64,000 nucleotides of DNA from Rathayibacter sp. VKM Ac-2879 (GCF_015351245.1 NZ_JADKSO010000003.1:341248-405247), one strand, 5' to 3'; numbered from the stretch's first letter, positions 25,664 to 35,006 are shown. Notes: generated by a model not told the origin, from the letters alone. Translations and numbers: made by a program.

Positions 25664-25675
25664 TAGCGTGGGGGC
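25664..25675 (+). promoter_or_regulatory. -10 element for a leaderless oxidoreductase transcript
   Basis: TAGCGT (25664-25669) is followed by 6 nt and the ATG at 25676. No ribosome-binding site is needed if the message begins at the ATG. Confidence 0.5.
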
Positions 25676-26698
25676 ATGGCAGTGACGCTCCCGGAGCCGC
25701 GGCTCCCTTCCCTCCTCGACTCCCCCGTGATGCGCTGGGGGGTCCTCGCGCCCGGCTCGATCGCGGGCTCCTTCGTCGACGCGCTCCAGAAGCACACGCG
25801 GCAAAGGGTGGTCGCGGTCGGCTCGCGCTCGCTCGAGAGGGCACAGCGATTCGCCGGCCGCTTCGGGATAGACCGCGCCTCGGCCGGCTACGAGGCCGTC
25901 GTCGACGACCCGGAAGTCGACGTCGTCTACATCGCCTCGCCGCATTCGGAGCACGCGCGCCACGCACTGCTCGCCATCGCCGCGGGAAAGCACGTCCTCG
26001 TCGAGAAGCCGTTCGCGCCGACTCCGGGCGAGGCCGAGATGATCGTGCACGCCGCGCGCGACGCCGGGGTCTTCGCGATGGAGGCGATGTGGATGCGCTA
26101 CCTGCCGCACATGGACGTGGTCCGCCAACTGCTCGCCGACGGGGCCGTCGGCACGCCCGTCCTCGTGTCGGCCGACTTCGGAGCCGCCTTCGCGTTCGAC
26201 CCGAGCAGCCGTATCTTCGACCCGGCCCTCGCGGGAGGCGGCCTGCTCGACGTGGGCGTGTACGCCTCCTCGTTCGTCTCGATGGTGGCGGGGACGCCGC
26301 AGAGCACGGTGGTGGCCGGCAGTCTCGCCTCGACCGGTGTCGACGCGACGGCGACGATCGTCGGCAGCCATGCGAGCGGCGTCCAGTCGGTCGCCACCTC
26401 GACGGTGCTGGCCGACACGCGGCATGCGGCGAGCGTCGCCGGGAGCGAGGGGCGGATCGATGTGCATCCGTCGTTCTGGACACCGAGCGGAGTCACGCTC
26501 ACACGCGGCTCGGAGAGCGCCTCCTGGAACGACGGGTCGGCGCTGCAGGGCGGCGAGGGGCTCGCGTGGGAGGCGCTACACCTCGCCCAGTACGTCGCGG
26601 AGGGGCGCACCGAGTCGCCCCTCCACCCGCTCGACGAGGTGGTGCACGTGGTGCGGACCCTCGACGACGCACGACGTCGGCTCGGGGTGACGGCCTAG
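25676..26698 (+). CDS. Gfo/Idh/MocA-family oxidoreductase
   Basis: NAD(P)-dependent sugar-type dehydrogenase of 340 aa. N-terminal Rossmann motif WGVLAPGSIAGSF, and the family signature GKHVLVEKPFAPT with the catalytic Lys of EKP. MEAMWMRYLP is typical of the trans-1,2-dihydrobenzene-diol/xylose dehydrogenase group. Substrate cannot be fixed. Leaderless start. The end lies 30 bp from the convergent histidine kinase gene. Confidence 0.88.
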   Translation: MAVTLPEPRLPSLLDSPVMRWGVLAPGSIAGSFVDALQKHTRQRVVAVGSRSLERAQRFAGRFGIDRASAGYEAVVDDPEVDVVYIASPHSEHARHALLAIAAGKHVLVEKPFAPTPGEAEMIVHAARDAGVFAMEAMWMRYLPHMDVVRQLLADGAVGTPVLVSADFGAAFAFDPSSRIFDPALAGGGLLDVGVYASSFVSMVAGTPQSTVVAGSLASTGVDATATIVGSHASGVQSVATSTVLADTRHAASVAGSEGRIDVHPSFWTPSGVTLTRGSESASWNDGSALQGGEGLAWEALHLAQYVAEGRTESPLHPLDEVVHVVRTLDDARRRLGVTA

Positions 26699-26727
26699 CG
26701 CGCTAGTGCCCGCGCATCCGACCCCGA

Positions 26728-28275
26728 CTAGTGGGCCGGCAGCTCGACGCGGAAGCTCGTCCGCCCCGGAGCCGACTCGACGAGCACGCGCCCGCCGTGG
26801 GCGTCGACGACCGCCGCGACGATCGCGAGTCCGAGGCCCGTCGATCCCGTGGCGCGCGTGCGCGAGGAGTCGCCGCGCGCGAAACGCTCGAACAGCACCG
26901 GCACGAGCTCCGGCGCGATGCCCGGCCCCGAGTCGGTGACCGTGATCACGGCGATCGGCGCCCCGGAGGCGTCGCGCTCCTCCGCGAGCGCCGCGACGAC
27001 GGCCGTGCCGGCGGGCGTGTGGACGGTCGCGTTGCGCAGGAGATTCGCGACCACCTGGTGCAGTCGGAAGCCGTCGCCGCGGACCTCGATCGGCTCCTCC
27101 GGGAGCTCGAGGTCCCACTCGTGGTCGGGCCCGGCGACATGGGCGTCCGAGACGGCCTCGATCAGCAGCAGCGTGAGGTCGACGGGCTCCTTCTCGAGGT
27201 CTCGGCCTTCGTCGAGGCGGGCAAGGAGGAGGAGGTCCTCGACGAGCGAGGTCATGCGAGTGGCGGCCGACTCGATCCGGTCGAGGGAGTACGCGGCGGC
27301 CTCCGGGAGCTCGATCTCGCCGTGGCGGGGCAACTCGGCGTATCCGCGGATGGCGGCCAGCGGGGTGCGCAGCTCATGGGAGGCGTCGGCGACGAACTGC
27401 CGCACTTTGTTCTCGCTGGCCTGACGCGCCTCCAGTGCACCGGTGACGTGGTCGAGCATGCGGTTGAAGGCGTCGCCCACCCTGCCGACTTCGGTACGCG
27501 TGTCGGCATCCCCTTCGGCGACGCGCTCGACCAGCTCGACCTTGCCGCGCTCGAGGGGAAGCTCGGCGACGCGGGTCGCGGTCGCCTCGACGCGTTCGAG
27601 GGGGCGCAAGGCCACGCGGATGATCGCGGTGGCGATCAACGCGACGAGCAGCATCGCGAGCAGGACGACGGCGACGACGATCCACGCCAGGGAGCCGATC
27701 GTCGCGTTGACCATGCCCAGAGGCACTCCGACGATGACTACGGAGCCGTCGATGATGCTCGCCTGGGCGCGGTAGTCGCCCAGCGCTCCCGGCAGGACGA
27801 TGCTGACTGCTCGTCCCTCGGCCGAGACTGCCGCAGCGAGGACCGAGTCGGGGTCTTCCGCGAACTGGCGACAGGTGCCGTCGGCGTCGATGTAGGCGCC
27901 GACGAAACTGCCGTCGTCCGTGCGCACCGCGGTGATGGTGCTGAGGTCCTGATTCGGCCCGTTGCCAAAGGATCCGGAGGAGCACGTGGTCGCCCGCTCG
28001 AGGCCGCTGGGGCCCGCGAAGCGGCTGGGGCCGTCGAAGTTCTGGAGACGCGAGAGCGACGCGTCGAGCCGCGCATCGGTGCTGTCGTAGAGGATCCTCT
28101 GGAGCGAGAACACGCTGACCGCCCCGACGATGCCGGCGGTCACCGCGACGAGGGCGACCACGGCGACGACCATCCGACGGCGGAGCGTCCACGGCGCACG
28201 GCGCCCCCGACGCGAGCGCCGCAGCGCCGAGCGCGTCGCGAAGTCGCCGAGCGTGGGGCGCGGGCGCGAGGCCAC
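26728..28275 (-). CDS. sensor histidine kinase with HAMP domain
   Basis: Membrane kinase of 515 aa: transmembrane helix 1 (about 35-57), an extracytoplasmic sensor of about 125 residues, helix 2 (about 185-215), HAMP (215-290), HisKA with phospho-acceptor His in DASHELRTPLAAIRGY, and HATPase with NLLRNATVHTP (N box) and DSGPGIA (G1). TrcS/PrrB-like. The GTG start overlaps the response-regulator stop by one base (TAGTG). The sensor may respond to an envelope signal and control the divergent ABC transporter. Confidence 0.92.
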   Translation of the reverse strand: MASRPRPTLGDFATRSALRRSRRGRRAPWTLRRRMVVAVVALVAVTAGIVGAVSVFSLQRILYDSTDARLDASLSRLQNFDGPSRFAGPSGLERATTCSSGSFGNGPNQDLSTITAVRTDDGSFVGAYIDADGTCRQFAEDPDSVLAAAVSAEGRAVSIVLPGALGDYRAQASIIDGSVVIVGVPLGMVNATIGSLAWIVVAVVLLAMLLVALIATAIIRVALRPLERVEATATRVAELPLERGKVELVERVAEGDADTRTEVGRVGDAFNRMLDHVTGALEARQASENKVRQFVADASHELRTPLAAIRGYAELPRHGEIELPEAAAYSLDRIESAATRMTSLVEDLLLLARLDEGRDLEKEPVDLTLLLIEAVSDAHVAGPDHEWDLELPEEPIEVRGDGFRLHQVVANLLRNATVHTPAGTAVVAALAEERDASGAPIAVITVTDSGPGIAPELVPVLFERFARGDSSRTRATGSTGLGLAIVAAVVDAHGGRVLVESAPGRTSFRVELPAH

Positions 28276-29033
28276 TAGTCGGCGGGCTTCAGCATGTAGC
28301 CCGCGCCGCGCACGGTATGGATCATCGGCGAGCGTCCGGCGTCGATCTTCTTGCGCAGGTACGAGATGTAGATCTCGACGACGCTCGACTTGCCGCCGAA
28401 GTCGTACGACCAGACCCGGTCGAGGATCTGCGCCTTGCTGAGGACGCGCCGCGGGTTGCGCATCAAGAACCGCAGCAGCTCGAACTCGGTCGCCGTCAGC
28501 TCGATGTCGGAGTCACCCCGGCGCACCTCGTGGCTGTCCTCGTTGAGCACGAGGTCGCCCACGATCACCTCCGGGTCGTCGAGGTCGTTCGCGAGCAGGG
28601 TCGAGCGGCGGATGAGGCCGCGCATCCGGGCGACGAGCTCCTCGAGCGAGAACGGCTTGGTGACGTAGTCGTCGCCTCCCGCGGTGAGGCCTGCGATGCG
28701 GTCGTCGAGGGAATCTTTCGCTGTGAGGAAGAGCACCGGCGTCTCGCTGCCGTCGGCGCGGACCCTCTGGAGCACCTGGAGACCGTCGATGTCGGGGAGC
28801 ATCACGTCGAGGACGATGACGTCGGGCCGAAACTCCCGCGTGAGCGAGATCGCGGCGCGCCCCTCGGCAGCCGTGCGCACCTCCCAGCCCTCGTAGCGCA
28901 GCGCCATCTGGAGGAGGTCGGTCAGGGTGCTCTCGTCGTCGACGACGAGGACGCGGATGGGGGATCCATCGGCGCGCTTGAGCCGGGCGCGCTGCGCTGA
29001 GGCGAGGTGCTTCGAGGGGGCGGGGGTCGACAT
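28275..29033 (-). CDS. OmpR-family response regulator
   Basis: Two-domain regulator of 252 aa: receiver with acidic pair VVDDES, phospho-acceptor Asp in VIVLDVMLPD, and the Lys in YVTKPFS; C-terminal winged helix with SSVVEIYISYLRKKID. A 20-residue N-terminal extension precedes the receiver. First gene of the two-component operon, divergent from a MacB-like ABC transporter that it may control. Similar to TrcR/MprA-type regulators. Confidence 0.93.
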   Translation of the reverse strand: MSTPAPSKHLASAQRARLKRADGSPIRVLVVDDESTLTDLLQMALRYEGWEVRTAAEGRAAISLTREFRPDVIVLDVMLPDIDGLQVLQRVRADGSETPVLFLTAKDSLDDRIAGLTAGGDDYVTKPFSLEELVARMRGLIRRSTLLANDLDDPEVIVGDLVLNEDSHEVRRGDSDIELTATEFELLRFLMRNPRRVLSKAQILDRVWSYDFGGKSSVVEIYISYLRKKIDAGRSPMIHTVRGAGYMLKPAD

Positions 29034-29273
29034 GCCCCTCAGTATCGAGAGGTTTTCTATGACTCCGCTATGGGCGATCGATGACTGCGCTGATCGTGCC
29101 GCCCGGCACGAGCCTCGAACGTCCGTGCCAGCAGGGCGGCGCGGAAGGAGCAGCCGGCGCCACGCTCATCGGCGACTCATAGCCGTCCGCGACACCGCGC
29201 ATAGCGCGGGTTCCTACGGTCAGGGCGTTCGAGCGGACACCCACCGCTCGGTGCCCACCGAACGAAGGACGCC

Positions 29274-30728
29274 ATGTTCGCCACGTACCTCCGGCGCGAG
29301 CTCACCCACCGCCGACGGCAGACGATGATCGTCGCCGCCGGCATGGCTCTCGCCATCGCTCTCGTCATCCTCGTCAGCGCGTTCGCCGCCGGCGTCCGCA
29401 ACGCCCAGGCCTCGGTGCTCCAGGCGGTCTACGGAGTCGGCACCGACGTCACGGTGACGCAGCCCGCGACCGCGCCCGCCGCCGGCGGCACGCGCCAGCG
29501 CTTCGACTTCGGCTCCTCAGACGGCACGACGCAGGGAGGCACCACCTCGGTGAGCCGTACGCGGCTCGAACCCGTCCGCGGCGCGACCACCTTCGACGCC
29601 TCGGCACTCGGCACCGCCCAGGGCGTTGCGAACGTCGAGTCGGCCATCGGCGTGCTCTCGCTCAACGACACGACGTTCTCGGGCCAGCTGCCGGAGCGGA
29701 ACCGCAGCGGCACGGGCGCCGGTCAGGCCGCGCCCACTCCGTCCGCGGGCGGATCCGATGGCGCCGGCGGCTCCTCCTTCGGCGTCGACTCCTTCTCCGT
29801 GCTCGGCCTCGACCCCGCCGGCTCGGCGATCGGTCCGCTCGCCGACGTCTCGCTCACCGTCGGCCGCACCTTCACCGCCGCCGACGCGGGCAAGGACGTG
29901 GTCCTGGTCGACTCCACCTACGCCACCACCGCGAGCCTCTCGGTCGGCTCGAGCGTCTCGATCGGAGGCACCGACTTCTCGGTCATCGGGATCGTGACGA
30001 GCGACTCCACCGACACGAGCACCGCCTCCGACACCTACGTCCCGCTCGACGTCGCGCAAACCCTCTCGGGCCAGACCGGCAAGCTCTCGGCCGTCTACGT
30101 CCAGGCCGCGTCCTCCAGCGACATCGGTCAGATCCAGTCCGCGCTGCAGGCCGCGCTGCCCTCGGCGACGGTCTCGACGCAGGCGCAACTCGCCTCTACC
30201 GTCTCGGGCTCGCTCTCGACGGCGAGCGACCTCGTCGCGAACCTCGGCACCTGGCTGTCGCTGATCGTGCTGGCCGCCGCCTTCCTCATTGCCACCCTCT
30301 TCACGGTCTCGGGAGTCACCCGCCGCACGCGCGAGCTCGGCACCCTCAAGGCGCTCGGCTGGACGGATGGCGCGATCGTCCGCCAGGTCGCGGGTGAGTC
30401 GGTCGTGCAAGGCCTCCTCGGAGGCGTGGCCGGCATCGTGCTCGGACTGATCGGCATCGCGATCGTGAACATCCTTGCGCCGACCCTCTCGGGCTCGTCG
30501 CGAGCGGGCGCCCTCGCGGCAGGATCCGGTGGCTTTGGCGGCCCGGGTCGCGCCGCCGCGCGCGCCGCCACGACCGCGACGGACGTGACCCTCTCGCTCC
30601 CCATCACGGTTCCGGTGATCCTGCTCGCGGTCGGCCTAGCGGTTCTGGGCGGCCTGCTCGCCGGCGCTTTCGGAGGCTGGCGCGCGGCTCGACTCCGCCC
30701 CGCAGCCGCGCTCCGCTCCGTCGCCTGA
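29274..30728 (+). CDS. ABC transporter permease, FtsX/MacB family
   Basis: Permease of 484 aa with one N-terminal helix (about 20-42), a large extracytoplasmic domain rich in Ser/Thr/Gly (45-320), and three C-terminal helices with the FtsX core, VSGVTRRTRELGTLKALGWTDGAIVRQV. This is the type VII mechanotransmission layout used for efflux or envelope-stress response rather than import. The ATG lies after GAAGGA. It forms an operon with the ATPase 26 nt downstream. Confidence 0.9.
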   Translation: MFATYLRRELTHRRRQTMIVAAGMALAIALVILVSAFAAGVRNAQASVLQAVYGVGTDVTVTQPATAPAAGGTRQRFDFGSSDGTTQGGTTSVSRTRLEPVRGATTFDASALGTAQGVANVESAIGVLSLNDTTFSGQLPERNRSGTGAGQAAPTPSAGGSDGAGGSSFGVDSFSVLGLDPAGSAIGPLADVSLTVGRTFTAADAGKDVVLVDSTYATTASLSVGSSVSIGGTDFSVIGIVTSDSTDTSTASDTYVPLDVAQTLSGQTGKLSAVYVQAASSSDIGQIQSALQAALPSATVSTQAQLASTVSGSLSTASDLVANLGTWLSLIVLAAAFLIATLFTVSGVTRRTRELGTLKALGWTDGAIVRQVAGESVVQGLLGGVAGIVLGLIGIAIVNILAPTLSGSSRAGALAAGSGGFGGPGRAAARAATTATDVTLSLPITVPVILLAVGLAVLGGLLAGAFGGWRAARLRPAAALRSVA

Positions 30729-30754
30729 CCCCTCCCTCCTCGAAAGGACCCCTC

Positions 30755-31426
30755 GTGTACACCCTCACCGACGTCAGCAAGCGATACACCGGAGCGAAGA
30801 CCGCGGTCACGGCGCTCGACCACGTCACCCTCACCATCCCCGACGGCCAGATGGTCGCGATCCAGGGCCCGACGGGAGGCGGTAAATCGACCCTCCTCCA
30901 ACTGCTCGGAGCGCTCGACCGCCCGACCTCGGGAACGGTCGTGCTCGGCGACCGCGAGATCTCCTCCGCCGGAGACAGGGCCCTCGCGTCGGTGCGGGCG
31001 ACGGAGGTGGGGATCGTGTTCCAGAGCTTCAACCTGATCCCGACGCTGACCGCGCTCGAGAACGTCGAGACGGCCCTCGCCCCGCAGCATGTGCCCGCCC
31101 GCGAACGGGCCGACCGCTCGCGCGCGGCCCTCGACTCCGTGGGACTGGGCGACCGCCTCGACCACCTGCCGGCGGAGCTGTCGGGCGGCCAGCAGCAACG
31201 CGTCGCGATCGCGCGCGCCCTCGTGAAGAACCCGCGCGTGCTGCTCGCCGATGAGCCCACGGGCGCCCTCGACGAGGACACGCGCGACGACATCATGCTG
31301 CTGCTCGAGACGCTGTGGCAGGAGCTCGGACTGACGCTGGTGATCGTCACCCACGACTCCGCCGTGGCGCGGCGGGCGCAGCGACGGCTGCACATCAAGG
31401 GCGGGCGGGTCAGGGAGGCGGCGTGA
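30755..31426 (+). CDS. ABC transporter ATP-binding protein, MacB/LolD type
   Basis: ATPase of 223 aa with Walker A GPTGGGKST, Q loop QSFNLIPTLTA, signature LSGGQQQRVAIARAL and Walker B VLLADEPTGALD. The family partners FtsX-like permeases, here the gene just upstream. GTG start with GAAAGGA before it. Together they probably expel a peptide, lipid or drug sensed by the neighbouring two-component system. Confidence 0.93.
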   Translation: MYTLTDVSKRYTGAKTAVTALDHVTLTIPDGQMVAIQGPTGGGKSTLLQLLGALDRPTSGTVVLGDREISSAGDRALASVRATEVGIVFQSFNLIPTLTALENVETALAPQHVPARERADRSRAALDSVGLGDRLDHLPAELSGGQQQRVAIARALVKNPRVLLADEPTGALDEDTRDDIMLLLETLWQELGLTLVIVTHDSAVARRAQRRLHIKGGRVREAA

Positions 31427-31449
31427 TGCGCCGACGACGGAGCTGAGGT

Positions 31450-31501
31450 GGAGGCGGCTCCTCGACCAGCGGGCATCCCTGCCGGTCGAGGAACCGCCTC
31501 C
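31450..31501 (+). terminator. terminator after the ABC operon
   Basis: An 18-bp stem with one mismatch (31450-31467 with 31484-31501) and a 16-nt loop lies 23 nt after the ATPase stop codon. No T run follows. Confidence 0.65.
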
Positions 31502-31610
31502 GCCGTGCGCGGCCGCCAGCCCGAGTGCGCCCGGAGGAACGCGACGGTCCGGACGCCATGCTCGTAGGGAAGACCGGCGCGAGGACGGTGCGCAGCTCAG
31601 ACCCGCGCGG

Positions 31611-31744
31611 TCAGTCGGCGGAGGCGATCACGATGTCGTCCCACTCCAGAGCGCGCTCGCGCGGAGCGACCGCCCGGAGCTCCGCGAGCGGCGCCGCGTC
31701 GTCGGGAGTCGCGGCACGCAGCGACCACGGCTGCCCGGAGATCA
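31611..31744 (-). pseudogene. possible GNAT N-terminal remnant
   Basis: On the minus strand the frame ends 31611 and reads SLRAATPDDAAPLAELRA, which resembles the first strand and helix of GNAT acetyltransferases. It has no in-frame start codon after the LysR-type gene's stop (31742) and ends after about 40 codons, before any acetyl-CoA motif. It may be a remnant or an accidental match. Nothing else coding is visible in 31427-31741. Confidence 0.25.
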
Positions 31745-32566
31745 GCGCCCCCTCGGCTTGCGGGTGCGTCGGACGGACGGCGCCGAGGGCTGCGAGCGGG
31801 CCGGCCTCTTGCGGCCGCCGCCCGCCTTCTCGGCTTTCTCGCGCGCCTCGCGAGCCTTGGCCTTCGCGGCTTTGGCCCGCGACTCGACCTTGGGCGGGGC
31901 GGCCGTGCCGCGGGTCGTACTGCTGCTGCGGCCTCGCACCACGCCGATGAAGTCCTCCGTGTCGTCGGTCTTCTCCTCCGTCACCCACGCGAGACGGACG
32001 GGCCACGGCGCCACGCCCGACAGGGGGACGGCGACCACGTCCTTGCGCGAGTGCACGCGCGCGAGCGATTGCGGGACGATCAGCACGCCGACGCCGGCCG
32101 CCACCTGCTCGACGGCGTCGTCGAGACCGGCCATGCGGGGCAGCGGGAGACGCGTGCCGTCGGCCACCTCGACCGCGGCCTCGGCCCACTCCGGCACCTC
32201 GCTCGGCTCCTGCAGGAGGTGCTCGCCGGCCAGCTCGGCGACGTCGAGCCCCTCGGAGTCGGCGAGCGCGTGCTCGCGGCCCAGGATGACCACCGGCTGC
32301 TCGTCGTAGAGGTGGATCGAGCTGAGGTCGTCGGAGCCGAGGGCGCCACGGACGAACGCCAGGTGCGCGCGGCCCTCGCGCAGCACTGCCTCCTGCTCGG
32401 CCTCGTCGACGACGGTGATGCGCAGAGGCAGCTCGGGGCGGCGCTCGCCCCAGACCCTCGTCCACTTCGTGGGGGTCACCCCGGCGACCAGGGCGACGGT
32501 CAGCGCCGGCCCGGTCACGGCGGCCTCCTCGTCGTCGGCCGGCTCGTGGTGGGGAGTGTCGCTCAT
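31742..32566 (-). CDS. LysR-type effector-binding domain protein without DNA-binding domain
   Basis: Protein of 274 aa with a LysR substrate-binding fold (LTVALVAGVTPTKWTRVW through about residue 205) but no N-terminal HTH. A C-terminal Lys/Arg/Ala-rich tail of about 60 residues (KAAKAKAREAREKAEKAGG and on) could bind nucleic acid. It is divergent from the DUF5997 gene, and the two -10 elements are 20 bp apart. The ATG at 32566 follows TACCCT by 6 nt, indicating a leaderless message. Function unknown. Confidence 0.78.
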   Translation of the reverse strand: MSDTPHHEPADDEEAAVTGPALTVALVAGVTPTKWTRVWGERRPELPLRITVVDEAEQEAVLREGRAHLAFVRGALGSDDLSSIHLYDEQPVVILGREHALADSEGLDVAELAGEHLLQEPSEVPEWAEAAVEVADGTRLPLPRMAGLDDAVEQVAAGVGVLIVPQSLARVHSRKDVVAVPLSGVAPWPVRLAWVTEEKTDDTEDFIGVVRGRSSSTTRGTAAPPKVESRAKAAKAKAREAREKAEKAGGGRKRPARSQPSAPSVRRTRKPRGR

Positions 32567-32572
32567 CCCCTC

Positions 32573-32604
32573 AGGGTAGGGGCAGCGCGGCGCGCCGGTA
32601 GGGT
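32573..32604. promoter_or_regulatory. divergent leaderless promoters, back to back
   Basis: On the minus strand TACCCT (32573-32578) stands 6 nt before the ATG at 32566; on the plus strand TAGGGT (32599-32604) stands 6 nt before the ATG at 32611. Each -35 region must overlap the other promoter, so the two genes are probably co-controlled. Confidence 0.5.
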
Positions 32605-32610
32605 TGCCGC

Positions 32611-32991
32611 ATGGCCAAGGCGACACAGACGATGAAGGCTGCGACCGCGGCGAAGAAGCTGCAGGTCTACCTGCCCGCGACTCCCGCGGAGTTCCAGGAG
32701 TCGGCGATCACGCGTGAGCAGTACGACGAGCTGGTCGCGAACCCGCCGGCGTGGCTCGTGCAGCTGCGCGAAGACGGGCCGCACCCGCGCTCGGTGATCG
32801 CCTCGCGACTCAACGTCTCGATCTCGGGTCTCGCTCGCGGAGGGGTGACCGAGGCGCTCACAACGGCTCAGATCCAGGAGCTGCTCGCCGAGGTGCCCGA
32901 GTGGCTGCGCGTCGAGCAGAACCGCTACGCAGAGGTGCGCCGCGAGCAGGCCCGCCTGAAGTCGGAGCGCGCGGCCCGAAGCTCCGACTGA
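32611..32991 (+). CDS. DUF5997 family protein
   Basis: Conserved actinobacterial protein of 126 aa. It has the DUF5997 pattern: YLPATPAEFQ near the N-terminus, a central VQLREDGPHPRSVIASRLNVSISGLARGG segment that resembles an HTH, and a charged C-terminal helix. No biochemical role is known. It is divergent from the LysR-domain protein and may form a regulatory pair with it: one partner contributes effector sensing, the other DNA binding. That is inference. Confidence 0.85.
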   Translation: MAKATQTMKAATAAKKLQVYLPATPAEFQESAITREQYDELVANPPAWLVQLREDGPHPRSVIASRLNVSISGLARGGVTEALTTAQIQELLAEVPEWLRVEQNRYAEVRREQARLKSERAARSSD

Positions 32992-33002
32992 CGCCTCGCG
33001 CC

Positions 33003-34109
33003 TCAGACGAGCGTCGCCTCACACGGGTCCCAGCTCTCGGGAAGCGCCGGATGCGGCTCGACCGTGCTGGCCACCGGCACCCTCTCGCCCGTCTCCGCGG
33101 CCTCGAGGAGCGAGAGCATCACGTCGGTCACGTGATACGCAAGCTCGCCGGAGGCGGCCTCCGGTCGGTCGGCACGGATGGACCGAGCAAGCTCGAGCAC
33201 TCCCACGCCGCGGGAGGCGCTGGAGCCGACCGCCGCGACGACCTCCGGCTCCCGCCCGCGACGGTGCAGGGTGAGCTCGCCGTCGTGCATGTTCGGGTCG
33301 GGCAGGACGAGTGTGCCCTCGGAGCCGTTGATCTCGACGAAGCCGACCCGTTCCAGACTCGACTCGAAGCTCCACACCCCCTGCGCGGAGGCACCCGACT
33401 CGAAGCGCATCAGCCCGCCGACGTGCGTCGGGATCGTCACGGGGAACTCCGTGCCCTCGCGCGGCCCGGAGCCGACGACCCGGGTGGCGCGGGCCTGTGA
33501 CGAGACCGCGGTGACGCTCTCGACCGGGCCGAGGTTCTGCACGAGCGCCGTGAGGTAGTACGGGCCCATGTCGAGCAGCGGACCACCTCCCGCCGAGAAG
33601 AAGAACTCCGGGTTCGGGTGCCATCTCTCGGGGCCTGGACCCTGAGAGAGCGCCAACGCCGAGAGCGGGGTGCCGATCGCGCCGCTCTCGATCAGGCGCT
33701 GGGCGGTCTGCAGTCCTGCCCCGAGGAAGGTGTCGGGAGCCGTCGCGACCCGCAGCCCGCGCTCCCGCGCGAGCGCGAGCAGAGCGAGGCCGCTGTCGCG
33801 GTCGAGCGAGAAGGGCTTCTCGGTCCACACGTGTTTGCCCGCCTCGACGGCGCGGCGGGCGATCTCGACGTGCACGGCGGGGATCGTGAGGTTGACGACG
33901 ATCTCGATCCCCGGTCGGGCGAGCAGTTCCTCGACGGAGCCGGAGCCGTCGACACCGAACGCCTCCGCCTGTTCCCGTGCCCGGTCGAGGTCGAGGTCGG
34001 CGAGGAACAGCACCTCGAGATCGGGGAACTCGGTGAGGTTGGTCAGGTACTGCGTGCTGATGGTGCCGGCGCCGATGACGCCGAGGCCGACACGTCCGGT
34101 TCCGTTCAT
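33003..34109 (-). CDS. Gfo/Idh/MocA-family oxidoreductase
   Basis: NAD(P)-dependent dehydrogenase of 368 aa with Rossmann motif LGVIGAGTISTQYL and catalytic signature GKHVWTEKPFSLD. The C-terminal domain shows DMGPYYLTALVQNLGPVESV, usual for this family, with HG/DMG active-site pattern. Its ATG overlaps the stop of the upstream isomerase gene (ATGA), so the two act in one sugar or inositol catabolic step series. Controlled probably by the divergent ROK regulator. Confidence 0.9.
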   Translation of the reverse strand: MNGTGRVGLGVIGAGTISTQYLTNLTEFPDLEVLFLADLDLDRAREQAEAFGVDGSGSVEELLARPGIEIVVNLTIPAVHVEIARRAVEAGKHVWTEKPFSLDRDSGLALLALARERGLRVATAPDTFLGAGLQTAQRLIESGAIGTPLSALALSQGPGPERWHPNPEFFFSAGGGPLLDMGPYYLTALVQNLGPVESVTAVSSQARATRVVGSGPREGTEFPVTIPTHVGGLMRFESGASAQGVWSFESSLERVGFVEINGSEGTLVLPDPNMHDGELTLHRRGREPEVVAAVGSSASRGVGVLELARSIRADRPEAASGELAYHVTDVMLSLLEAAETGERVPVASTVEPHPALPESWDPCEATLV

Positions 34110-34861
34110 GCGCGGAGGTCGGTGACGGCGGCGAAGGCCGAGGCGAGGCCGTCGAAGATGTCGCCCGCGAAGGCGTCGAACTCGATCACCGGCAGGGCCT
34201 GCGGCGCGGCGCGGAGGATCGCGGGGATGTCCATCGCGCCATCTCCGGCGGGCAGCTGCTCCGAGGTGTCTTTCGACACGGGGCCGTCCTTGATGTGCAG
34301 GAGGCGGACCTGCTCGCCGAGGCGGCCCAGGACCTGTGCGGGGTCGTCGCCGCCGACCGCCGCCCAGTAGGTGTCGAGTTCGAGCACCAGGCGTCGGTCG
34401 AGGAGGCCCGCGAAGTGCTCGAATGCGCTGCGTCCGTCGAGGCGGTTCTCGAACTCGAACTCGTGGTTGTGGTATCCGAGCGTCAGCCCGCGGGAGGCGG
34501 CGGGGTCGACCAGTGCGGCGAGCTCGTCGGCGATGCGTGCGACATCGTCGGCCGTGGTCCAGCGGGCGGGGTCGACGTAGGGGTCGATCACGGTCTGTAC
34601 GCCGAGGGAGGCGGCGAGGTCGAAGAGTGCCTCGACGGAGGCGCCGTCGTGCGCGCCGAGGAGTCGGGCGTGGGCGCTGGGGGCGTTCAGACCGCTCGCG
34701 GGCAGAGCGCTGCGGTAGCCCTCGGCGAGCTCGCCGAGGCCGAACAGCTCGACGGCGGTGAAGCCGATCGCGGCGAGGCGGTCGAGGGTCGCCGGCAGAT
34801 CTGCGGCAAGGGGCTCGCGCACCGAGTAGAGCTGGACGGAGAGTGCTGAGGCTGTGGCCAC
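34106..34861 (-). CDS. sugar phosphate isomerase/epimerase (xylose-isomerase-like TIM barrel)
   Basis: Cytoplasmic TIM-barrel isomerase of 251 aa (AP endonuclease 2 superfamily). Metal ligands are visible in LGYHNHEFEFE, LVLELDTYWAAVGG and VRLLHIKDG. The GTG at 34861 follows AAGGAG by 8 nt and begins the conserved SALSVQLYSVREPL region, so the longer frame to 34945 is rejected. First gene of the two-gene operon with the Gfo/Idh dehydrogenase; substrate likely a keto-sugar or inosose (inference). Confidence 0.9.
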   Translation of the reverse strand: MATASALSVQLYSVREPLAADLPATLDRLAAIGFTAVELFGLGELAEGYRSALPASGLNAPSAHARLLGAHDGASVEALFDLAASLGVQTVIDPYVDPARWTTADDVARIADELAALVDPAASRGLTLGYHNHEFEFENRLDGRSAFEHFAGLLDRRLVLELDTYWAAVGGDDPAQVLGRLGEQVRLLHIKDGPVSKDTSEQLPAGDGAMDIPAILRAAPQALPVIEFDAFAGDIFDGLASAFAAVTDLRA

Positions 34862-34966
34862 CGGTGGGGCTCCTTGATCGGTGTCGGACACGATGCTCGG
34901 CACCCTACGCGCGCTTCTGCTGGCCGACAAGCAAAACCTGGCCATCTAGCGCGATAAGTGAGCCTT

Positions 34967-34995
34967 TTGACACGCGGAAGGAGCCGCGCTGTGGT
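34967..34995 (+). promoter_or_regulatory. candidate ROK-gene promoter
   Basis: A perfect -35 TTGACA (34967-34972) is followed 17 nt later by a poor -10, TGTGGT (34990-34995). It would start transcription at about 35002, only about 5 nt before the ATG. Confidence 0.35.
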
Positions 34996-35006
34996 TGACT
35001 TCGGCC

